Part shown: piece by piece, positions 1 through 12,715 of the stretch | How positions within the stretch are numbered: position 1 is the stretch's first letter | How the letters are laid out: each line of letters opens with the position of its first letter | Origin: Pseudonectria foliicola | Taxonomy: Eukaryota > Ascomycota > Sordariomycetes > Hypocreales > Nectriaceae | Direction of reading: 5' to 3' | Assembly: GCA_003693505.1 (NCBI GenBank) | Contig: QUZD01000003.1 | Location: 682,001 to 746,000, forward strand | DNA: 64,000 nucleotides | Notes under the pieces: model-generated | Told to the model about the DNA's origin: nothing | Databases searched by the model: none | The model's input: the letters and a program-made list of their open reading frames with translations, nothing else | Translations under genes and position numbers: made by a program

Positions 1-1175
1 ATGGCGCTTGGATACGGCGAAGCGTTTCCAGGGTTCTAAGCTTCAAGCATTAACAACTGAGGGCTGGGAGCGTCCATCAGAAAGCAAAGCCTTACCTTTT
101 TGCGACGTTTCTGTCCACCCTCTCCCTCTCCCGTAGAGTAACCGGCTTCCATTCCTGCCTCGTCATCCGGGAAGCCCTCGCCGTAGCCCTCGTAGCTACT
201 GTCTCCATATGTTCGCTTTTTGATGTTGCGTCGAGGTCGCAAAGGATCTTGTCCTGGAGCAATCTGCGACTTCAATCGACCAACGGCACTCTGGGGGCCT
301 GGCAGAGGCGTGTTCGGCGCGCTCGGCTTTGCAGAAGATGTCTGCTTGGCGGCATCTCCATTTACTGGCGCCGCCAGCTCACCGAGCACAGAGGCATCCC
401 AGAGGTTCTTGGCTATAGGCCCCTTTGCCATGGTCATTGCGCGTCCGAGGCTCGAAAGGGTTGTCTCTGATAAGCCGTCGCTAATCTCACGGCCCTTGAC
501 CTGATGGACGTTCCACTCTAGGTCGGGCACCTGCAGCATAGACATGAACTCTGAGGGTGCATCCTCCTTTTTCTTCTGGACATCAAAGTGGCCAGCGACG
601 CCCAATCGCTTGATGTGACCTTTGTATGTCTTCCGCAGTGCGTTCTTCTCGCCGTTGGGCTTCTCTCGTGCAACTTCGGCAGCGAGACCAATGAGGTTGA
701 ACATCTCATAGAGATCGTCCGAGGTCCGCGGTAGGGATTCCGGGTGCGCTAAAGGGAAAGACGAAAGTTAACACACAGTTCTCTGCTAGCATCACAACAG
801 TAACCCCGCGACTCGCGAGTTCCACGTGCTACGAAGGAGCAGCAGGAAGACGGCGAAGGGAGTCTTACGAGTTTGGCAAAGCAGGTATTTCTTCCCAACA
901 TCGAGATGCAGGTCCTCAATGCCCAGCTTGCTTTCCTCGAGGTGGACCTTCTTCTGCTCACGGTCGCTAGCGTAGTCCAAAGAGCGCTTCCGCTTCTGTG
1001 GGGTGTCGTCGGCCATGATGATGTCGGTTTGGGAGGTACTTCCGTTGACGCTGTGGGCTGGGGTCGGCAGGGTGTTGACCGTGGCGGCCATGGAGCTGGC
1101 GACGGTGGCGACGGGGTCCGAGGTCCCGGACGACAATTGTGAGGGACTCTGAGGCGTCTGAGGATGGAACGACAT
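1..1175 (-). CDS. MED19: Mediator complex subunit 19 (Rox3), C-terminus cut by window start
   Basis: Subunit of the Mediator head module, which links transcription factors to RNA polymerase II in the nucleus. I read three exons: 1175-869, 748-96 and 35-1. The joins keep frame and restore family blocks: QTPHPESLPRTSDDLYEMF across intron 1 and KKNPGNASPYPSA across intron 2. The protein has a Ser/Thr/Pro-rich N-terminus, the conserved core (YLLCQ.., LTGLAAEVAREKPNGEKNALRKTYKGHIK-like region, here with NLIGLAAEVAR), and a basic tail with KRRKK after an acidic GEGEGG stretch. I chose the ATG at 1175 (MSFHPQTPQ) because family members begin this way; an in-frame ATG lies five codons upstream at 1190. 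About 332 residues are present, and probably only a dozen or so are missing beyond position 1. Family assignment is firm; splice sites are inferred from frame and GT/AG. Confidence 0.93.
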
Positions 1176-3267
1176 GGTGGACGTCTCCACGAAGAAGAGT
1201 AGGGCGAGTGCGCGCCGGCCGCCGCGCGAAGTGTCGCTGCGCTGCGCTCCGCTTTCAACTGCTTCACGTCATGCACTGGGGTGGTTCTTCCTCGGGTACG
1301 AACGGAGGGACGTCGACGGAAGGGCGAGCCGAGAAAAGATGGTCGAGAGGGAGTTCTGAGTAGGAGATTCGACTGATGTGAGGTGTAACGGGCGAATGTC
1401 GCTGGGGGAGCGAGAGTTGGTTCCTGAGGAGGCGATTGTAGGGCGGTTGATGGAGGTTGAGTTGGGTGGGTGAAGGGTGTGAAGGTGGAGTGGAATGAGG
1501 GAGCAGAACATTGAAGCCTGAGAAACAAGGCAGCTTCCAGCGGCGGTGGCCCCGATGGAAGTGCCCGGCAAAAGGGTTGGCAAAGACTGAGAGGGAGGCA
1601 CGACCCGCCTAGCACTGCTAGACGCACCCCTCTCTCATTGGCGCTCAGCAGTCAGCACACCCCACTCTTGCCAGCGAACGCTGCGGCTGAATCGAGAGCA
1701 AGCCACACGATAGAGCGGACTTTGACGCCTGTGCCACAAGGCCCTCCCAGTTCTGCCAGCCTCGTCTCTAGGGTACCTATTGTTGTGCAACAAGCGCGCT
1801 GCCAGATCTACATACAACGTACAAGGCACGTGATCTCAAATTTCCGATAAGATTCAGTTTCACGACTGCGCCGAATTTTTCCTCTCTTTTCTTCTCTCTA
1901 ACAAATAACCAAACTACCACTCGCATCCTCGAAATTCGCCAGCCTGCTCGATCTCTACGCTGCTGACACTCTCGGATGCGTGGTTCAGAAGAAAACAACC
2001 TTGCCTAAAACCATCACCACGAGGGCCCCTCGTGCGGCTACCATGATGCGGTGATGACCTGATGCAAGTGACATACCATCCTACCTCATCCGTATCTGTT
2101 CTCGACTGGAACACCACCATATGGGCGTGCAGCAAGTGCAACCTCCTGATATCCTGCCTCCGGTCGCACAATTGCGTAAGTCGATCCAACCACTTCAACA
2201 ATTGCCTATCAACACCGAGCACTCAATCCCTGTGATGACACCTTTACATCTGGTAAACCTATATGTCATGCTTGCTGTTTTAAGCACTCGGCTTATAACC
2301 ACTTGGCTTTGCGGGAGGAAACTTTGGCATTTCATCTGACTTCCCATCTTTGACGACTCCGCTTCGTGATACCATCCACTGTTTTCCCCAGCCACAAATC
2401 AGCTGATAGATGGTCTTGGCAGGTGCTCTCTTTATGGTATATCAAGTATCTGCCGAACAATCATCCCAGGAGCAGGTCATCTATCTGTTGAGATGCGATA
2501 TTGTATTCAAAACATGTCTCATTGTGGTAGAAATGACCCGTTGTCGGGTTCGGTTGACGCTTCCCTAAGCTAATCTCGCCACAACGAATTGCGAATGAGG
2601 TTGCTGTCTTAAGTATCTCTGCCAAGCTGATAGTCCTTACAGACACCCAGTGGTTTGGACATTGCTTATCGATACATGATGGTCCTGGGGAGTTCTTCGA
2701 AACATCTTCCTGGGCCAGTGGTCCCCTCATCAGTCTAATGTGCCGCTTGTTCCATAACAAGAAGTCCAGATCCAGCCAGTTTCCATAACCCCTTGTCATA
2801 TTCTTGACCGGCCATTCGAGTTCAAGATCATCATCGTAACACCCTGTATACATCCCAGCCATGAATAAATTCGAAACAATAACTCCAGCTTGCTACCCAA
2901 ACCCATGTGTGCACAATCGTTGTCATGCGCCAGAAATTCATTGTTGACAAAAGAAAGAGCAATAAAAACCAGTAGAATGAGCTCAAACCATCTCGCTATG
3001 CTGCAAATGATGGCTGGTCGCGGTCAGAAAAGCTGCGTTGCAAAAGAGAAGAGAAATGACAGAAAAGAACAAGAAAAAAAACCCGGAGAAGAAACATGAG
3101 GTTAGAAGTGAAGACACACAAGAAAAACAAAGGGAAAAAAGGGAAGAAGAAGAAGAAGGGGGTGGGCGTTGGGCACGAGCTGATACTCTAGGGGTCCAAC
3201 TCCGATGGATAAATGTCGCCCTGCAGCCAAGGCTTCTAGCCACACGCGTCACAAGCACCGGATGGAA
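1176..3267. other. Intergenic region, MED19 upstream and homeobox 3' side
   Basis: This holds the MED19 promoter and 5' leader (about 1176-1890) and the downstream flank of the homeobox gene. Pyrimidine-rich runs at 1880-1905 and a purine-rich block at 3055-3165 are visible. A 133-codon reading frame on the minus strand (2862-2461) has no family I recognise and is listed under findings. I see no RNA gene or mobile element. Confidence 0.6.
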
Positions 3268-5371
3268 TCACCGGGCCCCTCCATACAAGGCTGAACGGGG
3301 AATGCCCGACGGTGTCGGCAACCCTGCAGGCAGTGTTAAGCTTCTCTTTCGCCTGTGGAAGGTTCCTTGAAATCCATCCCCTTGGTCAGAGTGCATCTGT
3401 ACGTTTCCAAAAGTGGGCTCCATTGCAGCTCTTGGGCCCTGGTTTTGCAAACTGGCCTGCAGGCCATGTGCGAAGCCACTCGGCGAGCTTACAGAGGCTC
3501 GTTCTGACGCAGATGTTCGTGCGTTCATGCTTCCGTGTGCGAAGTCGTTGAGAGCTGGAATGGGCGTGGACGAATAACCAGAAGTGTAAATCGAAGAGCT
3601 ATAGGGGGCGGACGACGGAGTAGAGCGCAATGGGTTTTGTGAAGTCGGCATCTGGGCCCCAGGACGATACTGGTCACGGTAGTCCATGTTCAATGGAAGA
3701 GTTGCTGTTGCGGCTCGGAGACGTGGCCGGCTATGGGGAGACTCAATGCCAGGCAAGTTGGTGCCTGGTGGCGCCGGTGTCGAACTATCTAATGTGTAAC
3801 GGTCAGCCAGAAGCAGATAGAAGGGAGTCTCATGCATAGGCTACCCACTGGAGAATGCTCCCATCTCAAAAGTACCAAGGTTGCTTGGATTTGTGCCCAT
3901 CATTGCATGAGAAGACAAGTTTCGCTCAGCAACGCCGGCACTCGAGTTTCCTCCTTGGTAAGGAGCGTAGTCAATAGTATCCCCCTTCCACGACAGGCCG
4001 GAGCGCAATGGATAGTGAGCAGATTCGGATCTCGCCCGAGACACAGACTCCCGTAGATGCAGAGACTGGATGGGGCGCATGCTTTGTCGGTTCGCATCCA
4101 TTGTGGCATCTACTGCGCCTGGAGACCCATATGGGTTCGAAGTTCTTGGTGCGCCACTTAAACTGTTCGAAACTGTGCTTCCATACTGGAATCGATCATT
4201 GGATACTGACGAAGCTGGCGATATCATGTCGGATGTGTTCATATTCCCATTGGCGTTGAAACCAATCCCTGTAAAACTAGCAGCCATAACAGAGGGAGAT
4301 GAGTGGTCGCTGACTTCTGGCCTTCGAACATCGACCATCAGTGGCCTCATCATGTGCTCTGCGTAGGCCTGACTGCCATATTCAGCGGGTGGTGGCATAG
4401 CCCCCCCTAAGCCATGAACTGCGCCGTACGGAGAATGTAGTGCCCGGACATTGTCAAAGTCGTCGGGAACAGCCCTCATCTTTATCATACGGTCACGGTC
4501 ATCCACGTTCAGTCTCTTAATTTTGGCACGCCTAGGAGAGCATTAGCATCAAGACAGACTCTCTTTATGAGGGCTGACATACCTGTTCTGGAACCAAACC
4601 TGAACTTGTCGAGGGCTCAGTCCCGGTATCTCTCTCGACAAACGTTCGCGGTGGGCGGCATCGGGGTGAGGCTGCTTTGCAAACTCACTCATGAGAAATC
4701 GCGTCTGTTGGTGAGTGAGTCTGAGAAATGTTAGAATATTTCTTTCCCCAAAGATTGATATTTAAGCAGCCGTACCTGAAACGCTTCATCTTCCGACGAG
4801 CCGCGGTTCGCTCTGCTGCTGTCCGAGGGGAAATTTCTCCTTCGGGCTCCAAGATATCGTCGTCGTCATAATCATCCTCATCCTCGTCCTTGGCCGAGTC
4901 CGGTTTGCCACGTTGCACAGGTGGCGTGAGCTGCGCTTGGAGCTCTTGGCTAGCAGAAGGTTGGTTGTATGGCTGATGAATTGCCGAGCTGGGTACGTTA
5001 TGCCTTTGGCCAGCCCCGACAACCTCGTCCGAGCAAGCTGATGGTCGACTCTCTCCCCCTTCTTGAGGCCTGGGCACCAGCTCTCCGCCTCCACCAAACC
5101 CAATCTGTCGTGTCGGAGAGTCTCTTGCCTCTTGCCGAGGTGGCTGAGGTGACGCGGTATTGGCCCCAGGAGGGCCGTAACTCTTGCTTTGCCAATCTCC
5201 TGGGCCAGACAACGACGAATCGTGAAGGCTCGGCATGTGTGGGCTGGGTGATCTGTGGGAGGAATCGAACTTGCCAAAAGGCCAGCGGCTGTGATCGGAA
5301 TCGTATGGCCTAGTAACAAGCATTTGTGCGAAGTGGGTTACAGCAAAGGCCCGACGAATATAATATGCCAC
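3268..5371 (-). CDS. Homeobox transcription factor (HTF1/HOX2-like)
   Basis: Sequence-specific DNA-binding regulator of the fungal homeobox class. Exons: 5371-4776, 4720-4583, 4531-3845 and 3784-3268, giving up to 645 aa. Splicing assembles one complete homeodomain at about residues 194-252: KRFRLTHQQTRF (helix 1), HPDAAHRERLS (helix 2) and VQVWFQNRRAKIKR (recognition helix). Introns fall after KRF and inside the WFQNR/RAK motif. Before it lies an acidic run (DEDEDDYDDDD). The long tail is rich in Ser, Pro, Asn and Gly and ends SALYGGAR. The nearest family known to me is HTF1/MoHOX2, which governs conidium formation, but that is memory-based and unverified. The N-terminus is uncertain: ATGs at 5371 and 5323 are in frame, and a CTAG acceptor at about 5311 may mark an upstream exon. 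A long gene-free upstream region fits a developmentally controlled regulator. Confidence 0.88.
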
Positions 5372-8042
5372 GTTGAGGTTATGTATGGTAAAGACTGAGA
5401 GCTGTTGTCGAAAGCCGGTTTAAACAAAAGAGAGACTCGTCTGTGGTGAGGTCAGAAGGGACGTGGTGCTGAGCTTGTAGCCTCGCAGGCTTACAGACCG
5501 AGGTGTCCAGAAGAAGAGGAGAAGCTGCAACACTGCTTTAGAGAGGGAAACTAGTGTAGACGTGAAGTTGATTCGGCAGCTGCGGCAACGGTGTACTGTG
5601 AAAGAGGATAGAAGAGAAGAGAAGCGAAGAGACCACAAGTGAAAAGGTATGTAATGAGTGTAGGGGGAGCTCAGACGCAACGAACTCGTGGAGATGGGCT
5701 TGGAGGGCAAGACGTGATGTGACGGATATATTCCTGATCAGGCAGAGCTAGAACTTGGCCGTTGGCGGGGACAAGGCACTTGAGTATCGGATCGACCCAA
5801 AAGATGTGGGTTCAGGACTTGAATGGCTCCGAGTCTAGGACGCAGGTTTGAGGATGGAGGGCTGAGAATAGGAACAACGAACAATCCTAGGAGTCGAACG
5901 TCAAAGTTGGGGTTTTACGGTATAAGTCCCAAGCACCAAACGTTTCTTTTCTCGGCGGGACAGTGATCGACCTTTGTCCACGGTCGCTTCCACTACGGAC
6001 GGGCCCCGTAATGTGGAATATACCAGGTCATCCCTCGGAAGAATCCCTGTCTTGGAGACGGCAGCGTCGATTCGACACAACGAGAGGGTGTGGCGGCCAG
6101 TATTGAGACTGATTCCTGGCCCAAAGCCCTGTACGAGGCTTCCGATATGTGGGGGGCTACCTCCGCTGGTACCTGGCGCGGGTGATCCGGTGCACGTTCT
6201 GACTTCTGAGGCAGCATCATTGCCGTACCTTGGTCATGGATCAAACAAGCGTCATGGGCGTACACGCCCCTCCCTTGTCTCTGTGCTCGTCCTCTGTTTC
6301 AACCCCTCGTGTGCTAATGAGACAATGTGACAATTGCACGCAGCGGCTGTGCATAACATGTCCACCATAGCTTCCAAATATTAAAAACATGCTGCCATGG
6401 CAGAGCGGGGTCGGGCTTTGTTATGTAGCAAAGATCTTCAGCAACGGCTGTGCCCTGTGTGTCGAAGCATCCGAGGCCACTGGAGTAGTGTACCTTGGCC
6501 AGCTGTCTATATCCTATATCCCTCTTCATTCGGGTCTTGACGGCTAGGCAGGCTATAGCCATATACCCCCGCCCAGAACTGTTGTTCCTACAAATTGTAC
6601 AAACCGTACAGTACATCAAGGGAGCATAGGTACTCAGCGTCAAGGCCGGGGTGTAGGTGAGTTGTCCGTCGGTCCTTTATTACATTAGCCGTGTGTCTTC
6701 TGTCCGCACCGTTGACTCCATGCTGCACACCACGATTGATGAGATGATAGTCGCCTCAGCTTTAGACCAATAGGCGTGCGCTGTGGGAACTGTGAGGGGC
6801 AGAGAGGTGAGAATAGAGGGTGAATGGGTGTGACGCGGAGGGTGGCAGGCTTGGTCGGGTGCAGGGGTGCGGGCATATCGATCCTGACACAAGCCAAACA
6901 GGGGTGCCAAGGGGAAGAAGCCGTGGCGGTTCCATGAAGGATGTCGTTCCAAAACAAAATTCCCCAAGAAAACGGAAGGCAGCGTACGGGCGCAGAAGGA
7001 GACTCCGAAGAGGTCGTCCTGCAGAGGATCAAGCGTTGCGTAATCCAGATTCTGATGCAACAGTACGCTGCTGCTGTTGAGGGGATGACCGTTTTAGCAC
7101 AAGATCCTGTGGCTGATCATGGTCCCTCCCCTGCCGAATAGAATGGAGAATGGGGGTTTGGTCTCTGAGCCAGACACACATAACGTAGAAACAAGGGCAG
7201 CGAAGCAAGGTGAGGCGGATGAAGACCAACAAGGGCAGAGAAGCGCTTCCTTCCGACAGCACACGGGACGTGGGTGGAACAAATGGGCTGGATGACCAGT
7301 CGGTGTCCCGTTTCAGACAGCGCGGACCGTCCTCTCGCGTACAGCGCAAGATGGGAATAGCATATCCCAACTCGAGATGTCACATCTCTGAGGTATCGTG
7401 AAAGCAGGATTCGCAAGAGCTGGATCTTGTCTGCTGCCAATCTGAACGCAGACGGCACATGAACGAGGACGATGCGGTGGAGAGGCGCCACATGCAAGCA
7501 ACAAGCAGAAACCCCCGGCCGGGCGGGCGTAAACGATCTAGACCTAGTGTATCCCTACAGGGTGCATATTGGTCGAATATGCCCGGAGAGCATGTGAGTG
7601 TCAAGGCCAAGGCGGCCAGAGCTTGGCTCCGGGCTGAATCATGCCGTGGCCAATTCAGGATGGCAATTACGTAGTCTGTCAATGCCGAGCGAGGGGATGC
7701 CTGTGTGTATACCGCGCCGAGGGTCCGGGACGCTTCGCCTCGGCGCAAGCGAATTCTGGAGGTTGCAACGTCTCGCCCTGCGCGGCAGTGAAATTGGAAA
7801 AGGCCGGCGGTTCGGACCAGCCAGCGGCGTGCTGCATTGTTGAAGCTTAGGATAGCGTGGCTCCGAGGTGCGGAAACGGAAAGCCAGTTGGTCGATCTGA
7901 TTGAAGCACATGGCCAGGGCCGTCCCAAGCCCATGTGCGGGCGAGTCTTTCGTGGCACGCCGCTGCTACCTCGACTCCCGTCACTGGGTCAGAAGGTTGC
8001 ACCTTTTGAGAACGGGAACGAGAAATGGCAGCAGGCATGGAA

Positions 8043-8083
8043 ATACCTACCTACCTACCTACCTAGGTAGGTACCTTAGGCAG
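8043..8083. repeat. TACC/AGGTAGGTACC array
   Basis: Four to five ACCT units run into CCTAGG and then AGGTAGGTACCTTAGGCAG, so the two halves can pair as a hairpin. The last 18 bases (GGTAGGTACCTTAGGCAG) occur again at about 12395-12412. Confidence 0.9.
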
Positions 8084-8263
8084 AGCACTCGAGGATCGAG
8101 GATCGGGTGTTTGTGAACGATTATAGAAAAGTGGTTATGCAGGTTCGTATAATTCGTTGCAACTTCTTGCTTGACGTGTTCTGTGTCTTCCATGTTTCAA
8201 CGGCCAGTGCAACTACCGTGGCTTCTGAAAAAGCAAGAACCCGAAATCTCGGGTACGCACCTG

Positions 8264-8325
8264 CCTAGGTATACCTACCTACTGTACCTACCATACCTAC
8301 CATACCTAATCCGTACCTACCATAG
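8264..8325. repeat. Degenerate TACCTACCATACCT array
   Basis: It starts with GCCTAGGTATACC and continues with four TACCTACCATA-like units. It belongs to the same tetranucleotide family as the array 180 bp upstream. Confidence 0.85.
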
Positions 8326-9126
8326 AAATTACATACATGGATAGGGACCTGTGGTGAAAGAGAAGGAGCTTGAGGAGAAAAGGAGAGGAAGGTAAGCCAA
8401 AAAAGGAACGTGCAACCCGTCCGGCCGCGTTTCTGAGAAAGCCCTGCCGCAGGGATGTAGGATGGCGGGTGGACTGGCGAGGGCTTCATGGTTTCATCTT
8501 GTGCAGTCAGTGGGGGAACAGTACATACATACGTCGTAGGCAAGTATCCCACCTTCTTCTCGCCAACAAAAAGCCTCGTCACTTGCGGATACACCTACAT
8601 CTACATGTGTGGGTAGCGCCTGATTGTATAGAACTGACTTCTCGACGACAGCCTAGTGTTTCATTCCTTTGTCTAGTGGAGATGGCCATTTGTTCTTTAC
8701 AGCGCGCTACTCTGTCGGGAAAAGCATAGAGACAAGAGACCAAGGTGCCTACTGGCGATTGCTATCCACGACAAGCGAAAAGGACTTTGGATGACCTTGA
8801 CAATCGCTTCGGCGTTGACCACGACTCGAATCGCTTTCGAGACAGAGCCGCAGCCAGCCACTACCTACACAGTAGACGTGTGCTAATAATGTCAGCCACC
8901 GCGTTGTCAAAGACTTTGTCTTATGTGGATCTCGTCCCAGTGCATCAGGGTCCTTCATTTCTCCTGGCGGCCGCCAAATCCCTGCGATCCAGTTCGTCGG
9001 GCGCCCGCTGGTTCGTTCCTTTCGCTATTTGAGCTGGGGAAACCAGTCTGGGATTGCTTAGCACAAGTCTAAGCCAATGTGTATCTATGCAGTGCGCCTT
9101 TTTGTCCCTGGTTGGCTTGCAGACAG

Positions 9127-9165
9127 CACTCCGCTTGTGCACTCCGCTTGCGCACTCCGATTGCG
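9127..9165. repeat. Three 13-bp tandem units (CACTCCGCTTGYG)
   Basis: Units at 9127-9139, 9140-9152 and 9153-9165 differ only at one base each (T/C at position 12 and C/A at position 8). The length is not a multiple of a helical turn, and it lies in gene-free DNA. Confidence 0.9.
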
Positions 9166-12100
9166 CGGCTGCATGATAGAGCTGGAGAGGCTACCTAGTT
9201 GGTGTAGGACAACGGCCATGTCTCACTCCTACACACGCCAACGCCAATGCCAACGTCTGTGGCGTGGAGCGATGTGATGTGACAGTCAGTGGCAGACAGC
9301 CGCGGCGCCTCGCCAATCTGCGTTCCGCAACGTCAAACACGAGAGTCGCCTCGCTGATCACTGGCGCTCGCACAACTCTCTGTCACAGCATCACTCATGC
9401 GGTAACTGCAGGATTCTATTCGCTTCCCTGGAGGCACCGTCCATTTGGGACCCCTCAAGGAAAGTCAACCTATCTGCAATAGGCCCCTATAATTGCCATC
9501 AGGTGCCGCCATGGCAGCCACGCCGAGAGAGGCAGGGCCGGATATATCGAGATGGAGCATGAATGTGCTATTACCATGACAATGCACGCACAATCATATA
9601 CCACTTCCCCACGCGTTTGTTCACTTGCTGCCTCTAACATCAACTAGATCAGCCGCCATCCCGATAGACTGTTACATGTTCGCTGGATCAAATTGAGTAA
9701 CCTTTCGAGACTACCACCGTGAGTCTCGTTGGCCAGACCCCAGGCATGGGTCCCAGCTTTCTCACAATGGAGTCTCAGCCTTACTAACAACAGCCAGGCA
9801 CCCAGATTGCCAGGCCGCTGCTCCAGTTGCCGACAGACATGTCAGATTGAGGACCAAGCCGCCGTGGTCAATAGCCGAAGCTACCGGCACTACCCAAGGG
9901 CCCATAGACCGTCCCTCAGCATCAAGGAGCCCAGCGAGACGCCCGGCCCGCTCCAACGCCTAATTTGGTCCGGAGCAGGGGGCTCTCTGCCCGGTGCCCA
10001 ATTCTGATCCTGAAGGACACGCCCTTGACCGCAAGTGCATTGGTACATACAACGTTATATGGAGTCCGCCAATCGTCGTCATATGGTACGATGGCCGGCC
10101 CTGTCAAGTTCTACTGCACCACAAAGGTTAAAATCCTCCAGTCTGAACGAAAAGTCCCTTGATAGCCCCTTACTTGGGAAATTATCCAGAAGGCGCATCG
10201 TCAATTCCATGCAGGGAACAGGGATTACACCGTTGCAGGATTACTACCGATGCGACAGGGACATGAGGTAGTAGTATGGCTGACGCGATATGTATGCACA
10301 GATCTGTTATACCACAATACCTTGCCCTCGTCCCAGTTAACCCGCGCTTTGCACTACAGCGCGTACTTACACAGCACAGCAAAGGTCATCTTGAAGTACC
10401 GGTCGCCTCGCGACGTCTGTCCTCTATCTTGCTTCCAATACAACCCAGGCAAGTCCTATTTCATGCGAAACCCAGTATGACATACTGCTCTCACAGAGTA
10501 TCAGCGCTGTGCGAGAGCATTCCTTGTCTTTGTGTGGCTGTGCCTCACGAGCCTTAATATAGACAAAGCCCTTATTTTGGCCATCCACAACTTCGTATGT
10601 CGCCTGTCACCTAAGCCTCGCCATGTATCTAGAATAAGCAGATGTTGCCTATGCCATTGTCGACTCGCCCATCTAGCCGCTCTCTCGGGCCCTAGGGGCA
10701 CCATAGCGTTGTTCTTTCAATCAACGTGAGGCTCCCGAGCTGCGTTGGTACACACGTTGCTTCGCCGGGGTGCAACGGGACGCTCGTTCCCCATCTCTAC
10801 CCGATATCTGAGCGATCAGCTAGTGACTGCCGTAGTCTTGCGCTGGGATTCTCAGGATAAGGAAGCAGAATACCGTTGTTGGGCGCAACATAAACCTCGG
10901 CATGCTAGGCTCTACTCCAGTGCATTGGTCCAAGCCACACGGATCACTCAGCGGCTCCCATGGTACGAATACTTGGGCTTTGGCCTCTCGTTCTCGGTAC
11001 GCCTCGATTAGCTACGCCTTATTAGACGCTGACCTCCGGCAAATGTAGCCAACGGTCTCGCCGAGGCCGAAACGCGCAATTAGAGTGCTCCCTGGCTTCT
11101 CTACTACTATGTAGGACTGAAACTCGGCTTTTCACATGCTGCCAGGTCGGAACCGATGTACATACAGCTCGACTTGGCCAGGGATACCCCAGCCTCGCCT
11201 GATGCTTGCCCCAGATGCATGTTTCATCCCTGGGGTATCCGTGATAACAAGAAAATGTCCACACCAGCTTCATAGGTGCTACCTAACTAACGATCGGCCA
11301 ATTCAAGCAAAATGGGGGCGGTCTAGCTTTGAGAAAGTAGGACGAAGAGGATCATATCCGGTGTAAGGTGGCCCGGCAACGAATATTGCTTTATCCGCCA
11401 GGAAGTCTACATGGTATGGCCTTCACTGGTATGTATACATATGCCCCAAGGGGTCCCTACACCCGCCTGAACTTTGATTGCACCGACCAACTCAACCTGA
11501 CGACTGCGGAGTATATCGATCTCATTTTCTTGGAGGGTCGAGGGTCCCATGGGAAGTTTGTTCAGAGGCTTTCCTTCCTGGCCCCTTTTGGAATCTCATT
11601 GACCACATCAGTGAGAGTCACAAGAAAGAATATGGACCATATTCATCAAACATACAGTATTACGGCACTACTCGGGTCCCAGAATAGATGTGGTTCCGAC
11701 TTGGATCTTCGTTACCGCCGAAGTCCCAATCTCGATAAGGACTCTGCAATGCAGGTGGCGCTGCAATCGCAGTGTTGTAGCAGACTTGCAACACTAGACG
11801 CACGATCCCGCTTGAAGATTCTCTGGGTCGACCAGGAACCAGGTTGCAAGCCAAACGCGGCCTTTCCACTATGGCATTGTACCATAATGGATGGATCTGC
11901 TCGGGTTACATCGCCAGACGCCCCGCGCTCCTGCACAAAGAACGCGTGTTTATACTGTATGATGATTCTCAAGACGGCTCCTACAGACAAGGACCAGGTA
12001 ACATCCTGAAGCGGTCAGGCAATTCTTTTAGTTCTTTGCCCCCCTGAGCAGCTCTGAACATCGGACCATTGTGATGCCGGGATAACGAACTCAGCATCAG

Positions 12101-12371
12101 GATGTGGGTTTTCACGGGATCGATCTGCACAATGATCTATCTTTTACGTTTGGTTTGCATTCAATCTTGGGCTCCCGCGAAGATGGCCGAGCGATCCAGA
12201 GGACATTCTCTGCTAGTCGGCAATCGAGATACTATCAACTGTGATATATCATCTACAACAGGCCTATGCCCAGGTGATGATAGTCGGGCACCCATCGCAT
12301 GAAGGATGAACAAAGGAATGCGTGATGTGTGCTTGTATGATCCGATTCCAAGCGTATGCGACCACGGAGCG

Positions 12372-12417
12372 TACCTTACCTGGGTACCTAGGTAGGTAGG
12401 TACCTTAGGCAGGTACC
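12372..12417. repeat. AGGTAGGTACC palindromic array upstream of tRNA-Tyr
   Basis: It contains GGGTACCTAGGTAGG followed by TAGGTACCTTAGGCAGG, with KpnI-like GGTACC palindromes at both ends. It shares 18 bases with the array at 8066-8083 and lies about 300 bp upstream of the tRNA. Confidence 0.9.
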
Positions 12418-12715
12418 AAGCTGTGAGGAATGCGAGAAACATGTCACTGCAAGCATTGTGACCTATCGCCCAAGCACAGCCGATGTAGGATCTTTCTCGT
12501 CTTCCCTCAAGGCTGGGGCGAGTCAGAGGGGCAAATGCCCCGGTGAGGCCGTGTCATTTCGGTCTCGGATCTGGATCCTTCCCAACCGATGGGGGGCGGT
12601 AATGAGGACAGAAGCCGTGATGCTGATAAGTGATGTTCGCGGGATATGATTCGGAAATTTCAGGGTTTAGATATTCTCTTAGTAGTCAAATATATCACGT
12701 GAGATCACTAATAAT

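Larger units (their letters stand above)
5372..12715. other. 7.3-kb region without a supported gene
   Basis: The stretch next to 5372-5960 is probably the leader and promoter of the homeobox gene (pyrimidine-rich on the minus strand; a TATAAG at about 5921). Beyond it I find no recognisable protein, tRNA or transposon on either strand. All long frames overlap one another in several phases and show no family motif; the longest is 213 codons at 11368-12009. Visible structure is limited to AGGTAGGTACC-type arrays (8043-8083, 8264-8325, 12372-12417) and a 13-bp tandem repeat at 9127-9165. It may be extended promoter, untranslated RNA or decayed sequence. Confidence 0.6.

Noticed and set aside
3785..3844. 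Possible early stop in the homeobox gene after GAFSSG
   Set aside because: A GTAGCC donor and an ATAG acceptor remove 60 nt and continue the frame into the Ser/Pro-rich tail.
11368..12009. 213-codon plus-strand frame
   Set aside because: No family motif, no hydrophobic or domain pattern, several overlapping frames of similar length, and it lies in a region with no other coding signal. Chance open frame is the simpler reading.
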